Part shown: positions 47,685 to 56,065 of the stretch, in pieces | Position numbering within the stretch: position 1 is the stretch's first letter | Layout of the letters: each line of letters begins with the position of its first letter | DNA from: an uncultured Clostridia bacterium | GTDB taxonomy: Bacteria > Bacillota > Clostridia > Oscillospirales > Acutalibacteraceae | DNA: 64,000 nucleotides | NCBI GenBank assembly: GCA_947166625.1 | Contig: CAMVEX010000011.1 | Coordinates: forward strand, 18,611 to 82,610 | Reading direction: 5' to 3' | The notes under the pieces: model-generated | What the model was told of the DNA's origin: nothing | The model's database searches: none | What the model saw: only the letters and a program-made list of their open reading frames with translations | Program-made: the position numbers and the translations under genes

Positions 47685-47686
47685 AA

Positions 47687-48610
47687 CTACCTCCCGGATA
47701 ATTCTTCAAAATATTTCAGTTCTTCCGCCGCGAGCACTTCCGCCTCCTCGACGGTTTTTTTGACGAATCTGATCTTATCGCCGGGGCGCGCCTGCGCAAG
47801 CTTCGGCAGATCGGCTGATATAACGGTCGCTATCTTTGCATAGCCGCCCGTCGTCTGATGATCCGCCATAAGAATGATCGGCTTGCCCGAATTCGGTATC
47901 TGCACCGAGCCGAAAACGATGCCGTCCGAAATAATATCGCTGCCGTTTTCGGCAGTCAAAGCGGGGCCTTCGAGCCTGATGCCCATTCTGTCGATTTCAG
48001 ACGTGACCGTATATTCTTCGCCGAAAAACTTATTTAATTCATCATCGGAAAACATATCGCTCTGCGGGCCAGGAACGGCTCCGACCGTTATTTCTCCGCC
48101 GAAAACGGGTCCGTTTACGCTTTCGCCCTCTTTTATATCCTGTGAAGCGGCGCCGGTTTCGAGAGTATCATAGGTTTTGAGCTTCCTGCCCTCGTAACCG
48201 CCGATACCGATCTTAAGATTTGTGGAGGCGCTGCCCATCACAAGGGAAACTTTGAATCCGCCCGCGACGGCAAGATAACACCTGAGCCCGCTCTTTGCGG
48301 AGCCGATGGTGATAATATCGTCTTTATCCGCTTTATAAACCGTATTGGTTTTTATTTCGTTTTCATTGAGTTTGATCCTGAATTCACCGCCGGTTACGCA
48401 AAAATAAGTTTCTTCGGTAAACCAGGCGGTAACGCCCTTCATCATCATTTCGATGACCGGAGCGTTGAGATCGTTTTTAAGCAGGGCATTCGCAAGTTTC
48501 ATTGAGTGACGGTCCATCGCTCCGCTTTGGGTAAAGCCGTCTTTCATCACTCCGAATCTGCCCGAATCCTGTATCAGCGACAGAGCGCCGCCCGTGATTA
48601 TTTCAAGCAT
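47687..48610 (-). CDS. pxpC: 5-oxoprolinase subunit PxpC (biotin-dependent carboxyltransferase-like)
   Basis: SLIQDSGRFG, GSASTNLKIGIGGYEGR, GPQSDMF, DRMGIRLEGPAL, MADHQTTGGYAKIA. Confidence 0.92.
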   Translation of the reverse strand: MLEIITGGALSLIQDSGRFGVMKDGFTQSGAMDRHSMKLANALLKNDLNAPVIEMMMKGVTAWFTEETYFCVTGGEFRIKLNENEIKTNTVYKADKDDIITIGSAKSGLRCYLAVAGGFKVSLVMGSASTNLKIGIGGYEGRKLKTYDTLETGAASQDIKEGESVNGPVFGGEITVGAVPGPQSDMFSDDELNKFFGEEYTVTSEIDRMGIRLEGPALTAENGSDIISDGIVFGSVQIPNSGKPIILMADHQTTGGYAKIATVISADLPKLAQARPGDKIRFVKKTVEEAEVLAAEELKYFEELSGR

Positions 48611-49332
48611 TACTCCGCCTCCGTTATCTCGGGTGTGTATTCGCCTCTTCTTACAAGCTCGCTTATCCTGTCAAATTCCTCGGAAGTGACGGAATAAAAT
48701 TTGATACGTTCACCCGCCCTGTAGAGGATCGGCGCCTCTCTGTGAGGATCGAATACCTTGACGGGAGTTTTTCCGATAAGCTGCCATCCGCCCGGGGATG
48801 CGACCGGATAAATGCCGGTCTGGTTGCCGCCGATCCCGACGGCTCCCTCAAAAATCTCAAGGCGCGGGGATTTGAGGCGCGGAGTCGCGAGCCTTTCATC
48901 CATACCGCCGAGATAGGCAAAGCCCGGCAAAAAACCGAGCATATATATAAGCATGGGCTTTGAGGTATGGAGAGCGATAACTTCTTCGCGTGAAAGCCCC
49001 GTATGAGCGCATACATTTTCCATATCCGGCGAATACTCCGGCTCATAGCAGACGGGAATATTGCAGATAACAGACTTACCCGACCTGCCGACCTGCATAC
49101 CGCCGATCAGCTCCGCGAGCTTATCTTTTAATTCTTTCGCCTTGATAACGGAACAATCATACAAAACCGTAAGGGATGAAAAGGTGGGTATCAGCTCAAT
49201 AATGCCCGGGATCGCGCTGCCCTGCAAAACCTCGGCAAGAGCGGTGACATATCCGTTTATTTCATCGCTTATTTTTTTTTCAAACTGAACTGTTATCGCC
49301 GTATCGGCATTCGGCAGAAATTCATAATACAT
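48610..49332 (-). CDS. pxpB: 5-oxoprolinase subunit PxpB (allophanate hydrolase subunit 1-like)
   Basis: IPVCYEPEYSPDME, MLGFLPGFAYLGG, VGIGGNQTGIYP, PGGWQLIGKTP. Confidence 0.92.
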   Translation of the reverse strand: MYYEFLPNADTAITVQFEKKISDEINGYVTALAEVLQGSAIPGIIELIPTFSSLTVLYDCSVIKAKELKDKLAELIGGMQVGRSGKSVICNIPVCYEPEYSPDMENVCAHTGLSREEVIALHTSKPMLIYMLGFLPGFAYLGGMDERLATPRLKSPRLEIFEGAVGIGGNQTGIYPVASPGGWQLIGKTPVKVFDPHREAPILYRAGERIKFYSVTSEEFDRISELVRRGEYTPEITEAE

Positions 49333-50393
49333 CAGCCGAAAAATCCTTTCCTGATCGTATTGTCAAACCAATGCTGAGTTTTATCGGTAACCGTAGGCGG
49401 ATACTCTATCAAAGCTTTCATAAGCGACACCATCGGGCAGTTAATGTTTTCGCCGAAGCCGTCAATAAAAGGCCTCGCCTCGCCGTACATATCGAGCATA
49501 CCCGCTCCCGCCGCCGCTTCCATCACTTCGGCCTGCAGTGAGGCGTCATGAAACAGCTCAGGTTTTTTGAGGATAAACGCGGTCGCCGCCATAAGAGCGT
49601 TGCAGCCCCAGTCGGATACGGTCGCCGTGATGATATTATCCGCCGCGGTGTCGGCAAGGATACCGAAGCCCGTGCCCGCCTTGCATCCGCCGAGCTCGGC
49701 GTAAGGGATATATTTTCTGATATGCTCCTCTATGGCTCCCATACCTATCTCGTTGCCGAGATCGCCTATTGAGAGATTCCATACTCCGAGCTCTTTGCAC
49801 TTATTGAAAAGCACATCGAATTTCGCTTCGCAATCTGTGGTATTCACACCGGTGGCGTTGTGAAAATATCCGTTTTTATTGCCGCCGGGAGCCTCGTTGG
49901 TAAAGCATACGCAGGGCTTGCCGTGAGAAAGGATCTCATCCGCCTGCTTCGGCGCATCAGCCTTGTTTTTGGTAAAATAAATTACACATGCGGTATTTTC
50001 GCCTATGGAGTCGATATCATTTACGATTTGCATACCGAGGACTTTGCTCATCGCCTTAACGGCTTTGTCGCACTCCTGCGGGATTATCATGACGGGCTTT
50101 GCTCCGAAGGCGTTGATGAGGAATTTTGCAAATACGGTGGAGGAAATAATACCGTCGGTCTCGGCCTCATTCCACGGAACAAGGATGAAGCCCGTGAGTA
50201 TATAGACCAGACCGCCTTTTTTGACATTTGCGATAAGGCCTTTTGCGGCGTGGGTCGAAGTCGGCTCGCCGGTAAATTTGCGCGAGCCGTCATAGAGAAT
50301 ACGGCAGACGCCGTATCCCCTCGGGTCGAGATTCATGATATTATCAAGGTTTTCGCCTATGTTGAGAAGCGTCAGTTCCTCTCTGTTCATCAT
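49332..50393 (-). CDS. DUF4392 protein (D-glutamate cyclase C-terminal domain-like)
   Basis: LDPRGYGVCRILYDGSRK...VYILTGF...NEAETDGIISSTVFAKFL matches remembered DUF4392 pattern. Confidence 0.8.
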   Translation of the reverse strand: MMNREELTLLNIGENLDNIMNLDPRGYGVCRILYDGSRKFTGEPTSTHAAKGLIANVKKGGLVYILTGFILVPWNEAETDGIISSTVFAKFLINAFGAKPVMIIPQECDKAVKAMSKVLGMQIVNDIDSIGENTACVIYFTKNKADAPKQADEILSHGKPCVCFTNEAPGGNKNGYFHNATGVNTTDCEAKFDVLFNKCKELGVWNLSIGDLGNEIGMGAIEEHIRKYIPYAELGGCKAGTGFGILADTAADNIITATVSDWGCNALMAATAFILKKPELFHDASLQAEVMEAAAGAGMLDMYGEARPFIDGFGENINCPMVSLMKALIEYPPTVTDKTQHWFDNTIRKGFFG

Positions 50394-50406
50394 TTGATAC
50401 CCCGCT

Positions 50407-51252
50407 TTATTCAGTTTTGCACTGCTCTTCAAAATCGGCTACGAGAGCATCCTGGATTTTTTTGAGCATTTCGGGAGCCTTGCCTCCGACGGACTTGCCG
50501 TCAACATGGGCGACGGGAATGCAGAAGGAGCCGGTAGAATGGACTATGACCTCATCCGCATTCATAAGCTCATCGAGAGTGTATTCTCTCTCTTCGGTTT
50601 CATAGCCGAGTTTTTCTGCGAAGGCAAGAAGCCTGATCCTCGCGGTGCCGGGCAGGATCTTATCATCAAGGGGATGGGTGATGACCTTGCCATCCTTAAA
50701 GATCGAAACATTTGAATGAGCGCACTCCGTCACTATATCGCCTCTGTGGAATATAGCCTCTTTGCACCCGGCTCTGTCGGCGGCCGTTGCGCCGAGCACG
50801 GAAGGGATCAGATTGAGGGTCTTGCAGTTGCAGTAAAGGAACCTTTTATCTTCAAAAGTAATGACATCTATCGGAGTGTAGGTATCCGCCACGGGCTGAG
50901 GGGTAAGAGTGACCCAGAGATTTCCCTTCATATCGGCGTCGTAAATATGATTTCTCGGAGCGCTGCCTCTTGTGCACTGCATATAGACAAACTGATCTCC
51001 GTCGTCAACCTTCAGCACCAATTCCGCGAGAAGCTTCGCGAGCTCATCCTTCGGGATCGGGATATTTATTTCGAGAATCTTTGCGCTGTTGTAAAATCTG
51101 GTGAGATGATGGTCAAGATCGAAAATTTTGTGATTATGGGAATAGGTGGCGTCATAAATGCCGTCGCCGAACCAGCTCACTCTGTCGATCATCGGGATTG
51201 TCATGTTTTCGATTTCATCGAATTTTCCGTTGTAGTAGCCTAAAGTTTTCAT
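50407..51252 (-). CDS. dat: Class IV PLP aminotransferase, D-amino acid aminotransferase-like
   Basis: DRVSWFGDGIYDA, CKTLNLIPSVLG, ECAHSNVSIFKDG. Confidence 0.8.
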   Translation of the reverse strand: MKTLGYYNGKFDEIENMTIPMIDRVSWFGDGIYDATYSHNHKIFDLDHHLTRFYNSAKILEINIPIPKDELAKLLAELVLKVDDGDQFVYMQCTRGSAPRNHIYDADMKGNLWVTLTPQPVADTYTPIDVITFEDKRFLYCNCKTLNLIPSVLGATAADRAGCKEAIFHRGDIVTECAHSNVSIFKDGKVITHPLDDKILPGTARIRLLAFAEKLGYETEEREYTLDELMNADEVIVHSTGSFCIPVAHVDGKSVGGKAPEMLKKIQDALVADFEEQCKTE

Positions 51253-51315
51253 GCAGATCACCTCATAAAAAAGATTTATCGAATTCTTGCTGCCGAAAGC
51301 AGTATTACAACATAA

Positions 51316-51343
51316 ATTATATAACTTTCATTTGAAATGTAAA
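51316..51343 (-). promoter_or_regulatory. Candidate promoter of dat operon
   Basis: Minus strand TTTACA-N16-TATAAT. Confidence 0.5.
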
Positions 51344-51416
51344 GTAGGTAAACAAATATTTTTTCATCTTAAAAGGAAAAATCCCCCCGCCTGAAACAGG
51401 CAGAGAGAAAACAATG

Positions 51417-51438
51417 TGTAAAGCATATATACTTTACA
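51417..51438. promoter_or_regulatory. Palindromic operator-like site TGTAAAG-N8-CTTTACA
   Basis: Read directly from sequence; a second near-copy at 51515-51536. Confidence 0.4.
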
Positions 51439-51514
51439 AATATTAAATCAGGTCGATTATACTAAACCGATTTCTATTATTTTATAAAATAAAGCAGTAC
51501 ATAATAATGATGTG

Positions 51515-51536
51515 TGTAAAGTTATATTGCTTTATA
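51515..51536. promoter_or_regulatory. Operator-like site TGTAAAG-N8-CTTTATA
   Basis: Same half-site and same 8-nt spacer as 51417-51438, one mismatch. Confidence 0.35.
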
Positions 51537-51540
51537 TATT

Positions 51541-52266
51541 CTACACCCCGGTCAGGTCTTTTATTACTTTTGAAGCGATGAGAAGGCCCGCCGCAGAGGG
51601 CGCAAAAGCCGTGCTTCCGGGCAAATCTCTTCTCGGGGCGGCGGCTGATCTTTCCGCCTGAGCGAGAGAGGGATCGGGTCGCCTCGGCTCCTCCTCCGAA
51701 TAGACAACGGTGAGAGAATCTATTCCCCTCTTTTTGCATTCCTGCCTCATTACCCTCGCGAGGGGGCAGATTTTCGTATCGTATATATCCGCTATTCTGA
51801 ATGCCCCGGGGTCGAGTTTATTGCCCGCTCCCATGGAGCTGATGACCGGCACTCCCTCATTCTTCGCTTTGGTTATTATCGCGAGCTTTGCCGTCACGGT
51901 ATCTACTGCATCCACTATATAATCGAATTCACCGAAATCAAAAGTATCGGCATTTTCGGGCAGGAAGAAGCAATCTCTTATCCTAACGCTGACATCGGGA
52001 TTTATTGAGAGCATTCTCTCCTTCATTACCTCTGTTTTGGGTCTGCCCACCGTATCGACGGTCGCGATTATCTGGCGGTTGATGTTGCTTATCGAAACGG
52101 TATCGCTATCAACGAGCAAAAATCCGCCCACTCCGCTTCTCACAAGCGCTTCGCAGACATAGCCGCCCACTCCGCCGATCCCGAATACGGCGACCTTTGA
52201 ATTCTCAAGTTTTTTCATATTATCGCCGCCGAGCAGCATCTGAGTTCTTATAAAACGGTTTTGCAT
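51541..52266 (-). CDS. tcdA: tRNA threonylcarbamoyladenosine dehydratase (ThiF/HesA family)
   Basis: VAVFGIGGVGGYVCEALVRSGVGGFLLVDSDTVSISNINRQ; VDAVDTVTAKLA. Confidence 0.88.
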   Translation of the reverse strand: MQNRFIRTQMLLGGDNMKKLENSKVAVFGIGGVGGYVCEALVRSGVGGFLLVDSDTVSISNINRQIIATVDTVGRPKTEVMKERMLSINPDVSVRIRDCFFLPENADTFDFGEFDYIVDAVDTVTAKLAIITKAKNEGVPVISSMGAGNKLDPGAFRIADIYDTKICPLARVMRQECKKRGIDSLTVVYSEEEPRRPDPSLAQAERSAAAPRRDLPGSTAFAPSAAGLLIASKVIKDLTGV

Positions 52267-52354
52267 ATTTCTACCGCCTTCATTTCACGGCAGCGCGGCG
52301 CTTTATTTTCGCAGCCGCAACGCCTTTTAACAATACACTTGAACGATCGGTGAA

Positions 52355-53164
52355 TCAGTTAAGATTCATACTCCCCATTCTGTATCCCGCTATATCGAGC
52401 GAAACATAATCAAAGCCGAGTTCACGGAATTTTTCATAAACAGTCAGCCTTGTTTTTTCGCTCATAAATCTTTCAAAATCCGCAGGCGGAAGCTCAATAC
52501 GCGCGGACTGCGAATGGATCCTCACACGGTACTGGTCAAAGCCGAGATCAAAAAGGATCTGCTCGGCTCTGTCTGCTTTTTCGAGATTTTCGCGCGTGAT
52601 CGTATCACCGTAGGGGAACCTTGTGGCAAGGCACGCAAAAGACGGCTTATCGGCAGTCGGCAGGCCGAAAATGCGCGAGAGAGCGCGTATTTCGCTTTTT
52701 GTCAAATCCGAATCTCTGAGCGGAGTGAGAATTCCGAGCTCTTCCACCGCTCGTCTGCCCGGTCTGAAATCCGAATCATCGTCTTTATTCGATCCCTCGG
52801 CAACATATTCCGCGCCGTTTTCGCGGGCAGTTCTTTTTATCAATTCAAAGAGATTTTTTTTGCAGATATAGCAGCGGTTTACAGGATTCTGAGCAAATCC
52901 CTCAAATTCAAGAGGGTCTGTTTTGAGGATAATATGCCTTATCCCGTTATCCCTGCAAAATTCTGCCGCCTCGCCTCTTTCTCTGCCGGGGCAAAGGGCT
53001 GAATCGGATGTGACGGCAAACGCTTTATCTCCGAGAGCATCCTTTGCCGCGTAAAGAAGAAACGCAGAATCCACTCCCCCCGAAAACGCGACCGCAACGC
53101 TGCCGCAGGCGGAGAGTATCTCTTTGAGCCTGTCATATTTTTTCAGCAATTCTTTATTATCCAT
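52355..53164 (-). CDS. larE: ATP-dependent sulfur transferase LarE (nickel pincer cofactor synthesis)
   Basis: VAFSGGVDSAFLL PP-loop; RCYICKKNLF; KPSFACLATRFPYG. Confidence 0.92.
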   Translation of the reverse strand: MDNKELLKKYDRLKEILSACGSVAVAFSGGVDSAFLLYAAKDALGDKAFAVTSDSALCPGRERGEAAEFCRDNGIRHIILKTDPLEFEGFAQNPVNRCYICKKNLFELIKRTARENGAEYVAEGSNKDDDSDFRPGRRAVEELGILTPLRDSDLTKSEIRALSRIFGLPTADKPSFACLATRFPYGDTITRENLEKADRAEQILFDLGFDQYRVRIHSQSARIELPPADFERFMSEKTRLTVYEKFRELGFDYVSLDIAGYRMGSMNLN

Positions 53165-54593
53165 ATAACTCCGAAGCAAGCGGATAAAGCTTGAGATATT
53201 TGCGGTATTTCTTCTCATAAAAATCCGCAAGGTCCTTATCGGGATGTATGATCTCTTTCACATTGCAAAATGATGGGGAAATATCCTCGCCGCATCCTGC
53301 GGCCGCGAGAATGCACGCGCCGAGCACGCCGCCGTGCTCAAATTCGGGCAATTCGATATCAATGCCGAGTATGCTCGCGCAGAGTTCCACCCAAAATCTG
53401 TTTTTTGTGCCCCCGCCGCATATCTTGGATTTTGTAATATCGACTCCGAGATTTTTGATTATCTCGATATTCTCTTTAAGCGAGAACGCGACTCCCTCAA
53501 GCACTGCGAGAGCCATCTCCTCACGGGCGGTATTCATCGAAAGAGCGGCAAAAACTCCCCTGACAAGGGTATCATTGACCGGAGACCTTTCGCCCATCAG
53601 ATAGGGGAGAAAAAGGACATCGCTCCTGCCTGCGTATTTGCTCACATCGAGATCATAACCCGATTTAAGAATATCCTCCACCCACCATTTCTGACTGCTC
53701 GCTGCGGTCAGAGTGCAGGCGAGATAATGGTATTTGCCGTTTGCCGAGCAAAACGAATGGATCGCATTCTTTTTGTCGCAGTTGAATTTATCGGAGCAGA
53801 CAAAGACAGTCCCGGAAGTGCCGAGAGAAATATTGCAGTCCCCGTCATTTACGGTCCCCGTTCCTATCGCGGAAGCGGCGTTATCGCCCGCCCCGATGAT
53901 AATTTTAACATCCCGTGATATGCCGAGCTCATCGGCAAGTTCGCCTTTGAGATCGCCGATACATTCACTGCTCTCATATACTTTCGGAAGCTTTCTTTCC
54001 TCTATATGAAGGAGGGAGAGCATTTTTTGACTCCAGCATCTGTTTTGAGTATCAAAATACAGGGTGCCGGCGGCATCGGATGTATCGGTCGCAAAAACTC
54101 CGGACATTCTGAAGGCAACATAATCCTTGGGAAGGCAGATTTTTTCGGCTCTGTCAAAATTATCGCGTTCGTTATTGTAAACCCAGAGAAGCTTTGGCGC
54201 CGTGAATCCGGCAAAAGCTATGTTTCCGGTGTTTTCAAGCAGGAAATCCCTGCCAACCTCTTCATTGAGATATTCGGTTTCTTTGATACTCCTGCCGTCA
54301 TTCCAGAGGATGGCGGGTCTGATGACGCGGTCATCCTTATCGAGCATCACGAGCCCGTGCATCTGCCCCGAAAAGCTTATCGCTCTGACCTTGCTTTTAT
54401 CAACGCCTGAGATAAGCTCCTTTACGGCGGCGACGCTTTCGCGATACCAATCATCGGGATCCTGCTCGGACCATCCCGCCTCGGGCATACTGAGTGGATA
54501 ATCTCTTGAAACGGTATTAATTATTTCGGTTTCGTCGGTTAGCATCGCCTTGACCGACGAGGTGCCGACGTCAATTCCGATATAAAAGCTCAT
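53157..54593 (-). CDS. xylB: Xylulokinase-like FGGY carbohydrate kinase
   Basis: IGIDVGTSSVKAMLTD, GQMHGLVMLD, GGGTKNRFWVEL. Confidence 0.85.
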   Translation of the reverse strand: MSFYIGIDVGTSSVKAMLTDETEIINTVSRDYPLSMPEAGWSEQDPDDWYRESVAAVKELISGVDKSKVRAISFSGQMHGLVMLDKDDRVIRPAILWNDGRSIKETEYLNEEVGRDFLLENTGNIAFAGFTAPKLLWVYNNERDNFDRAEKICLPKDYVAFRMSGVFATDTSDAAGTLYFDTQNRCWSQKMLSLLHIEERKLPKVYESSECIGDLKGELADELGISRDVKIIIGAGDNAASAIGTGTVNDGDCNISLGTSGTVFVCSDKFNCDKKNAIHSFCSANGKYHYLACTLTAASSQKWWVEDILKSGYDLDVSKYAGRSDVLFLPYLMGERSPVNDTLVRGVFAALSMNTAREEMALAVLEGVAFSLKENIEIIKNLGVDITKSKICGGGTKNRFWVELCASILGIDIELPEFEHGGVLGACILAAAGCGEDISPSFCNVKEIIHPDKDLADFYEKKYRKYLKLYPLASELYG

Positions 54594-54595
54594 AT

Positions 54596-56065
54596 TCAGC
54601 ACCAGGGATTTTCATCGGCATATCTCACGTTTGCCGGCTGATTATAGGCTATATCGGAAATGCCGAGATATTTGAATACTTCATAAAGATATTTTCCGCA
54701 GTGAGAGAATGCGACCGCGCCGTGATGCGGAAAACGGTTTTGAATAAGGACATGGCGATAGAATCTGCCCATCTCGGGGATGGCAAAAATTCCTATGCCG
54801 CCGAATGATCTCGTCGCCACGGGCAAGACCTCGCCCTGAGCGATATATGAGCGGAGGTTGCCCTCGCTGTCGCACTGAAGGCGATAGAATGTGATATCGG
54901 ACGCGGCGATATCGCCCTCGAGAGTTCCGCGGGTGAAATCGGGCTCGCTGCCTGCGGGCTCAAGAAGCCTGTGCTGTATGAGCTGATATTTTACGCCGCA
55001 GCCGTCGCACATCTTGCAGCTCGGGGTGTTGCCGCAATGGAATCCCATAAATGTATCCGTCAGTTTATAATCAAATTTGCCTTCAATTTCAGAATCATAT
55101 ATATATTTGGGAACGGAATTGTTGATATCGAGCAGAGTGACGGCGTCGCCGGTAACGCAGGCGCCTATATATTCGGAAAGAGCGCCGTAAATATCTACCT
55201 CGCAGGCAACGGGAATTCCGCGGGCGGCAAGGCGTGAATTCACATAGCAGGGCTCAAAGCCGAACTGCTCGGGAAACGCAGGCCAGCATTTATCCGCAAA
55301 GGCGACATATTTCCTGTCTCCCCTGTGATTCTCAGCCCAGTCAAGAAGCGTAAGCTCAAACTGAGCCATACGCTCAAGCATATCCTCATATACATTCGCG
55401 CCCATCTCTTTTTTCATATCCGCGATAACTTCGGGGATTCTCGGATCTCCCGCATGCTCTTTGTATGAAACAAGCAGGTCGAGCTCGCTGTTTTCTTCTA
55501 TCTCAACGCCGATTTCGTATAATCCCTTGATCGGTGCGTTGCAGGCAAAGAAATCCTGCGGACGGGGACCGAAGGTGATTATCTTGAGATTTTTGACTCC
55601 GATTATCGCCCTTGCGACGGGGATAAACTCTCTTATCATATCGGCGCACCCCTGAGCGTCGCCGACGGGATATTCGGGAATATATGCGCTGAGCTTGCGC
55701 ATACCGAGATTATAGGAGCAGTTGAGCATTCCGCAGTAAGCGTCGCCTCTGCCGTCGATAAGATCGCCGTCACCCTCAGCGGCGGCAAGGCACATTGAGG
55801 GACCGTCGAATTTTTTAACAAGCAGGGTTTCGGGAGTTTCGGGGCCGAAATTGCCGAGAAATACCACGAGAGCATTGACTCCGTGAGCGTTCACATCGTC
55901 TATCGCCTTCTGTGCGTCGGCTTCGTTTTCAACGGTAACGGGGCATTCATACAGCCCTTCACCGAAAGCGGAAACGATATTTTTCCTGCGCATTTCGGAA
56001 AGCCCTATCGGGAAACAGTCTCTTGATACGGCAATTATACCGAGCTTAACTTCTGGAATATTCAT
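54596..56065 (-). CDS. L-fucose/L-arabinose isomerase family protein
   Basis: Fucose-isomerase-fold features; ITFGPRPQDFFACN, FMGFHCGNTPSC; context with xylB. Confidence 0.75.
   Translation of the reverse strand: MNIPEVKLGIIAVSRDCFPIGLSEMRRKNIVSAFGEGLYECPVTVENEADAQKAIDDVNAHGVNALVVFLGNFGPETPETLLVKKFDGPSMCLAAAEGDGDLIDGRGDAYCGMLNCSYNLGMRKLSAYIPEYPVGDAQGCADMIREFIPVARAIIGVKNLKIITFGPRPQDFFACNAPIKGLYEIGVEIEENSELDLLVSYKEHAGDPRIPEVIADMKKEMGANVYEDMLERMAQFELTLLDWAENHRGDRKYVAFADKCWPAFPEQFGFEPCYVNSRLAARGIPVACEVDIYGALSEYIGACVTGDAVTLLDINNSVPKYIYDSEIEGKFDYKLTDTFMGFHCGNTPSCKMCDGCGVKYQLIQHRLLEPAGSEPDFTRGTLEGDIAASDITFYRLQCDSEGNLRSYIAQGEVLPVATRSFGGIGIFAIPEMGRFYRHVLIQNRFPHHGAVAFSHCGKYLYEVFKYLGISDIAYNQPANVRYADENPWC

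Noticed and set aside
51417-51438. Similarity of TATACTTTACA to pMV158-type MobV RSA/oriT sites
   Set aside because: Only about 11 nt in common, AT-rich context, and 8 kb away from the relaxase; the operator reading is simpler.
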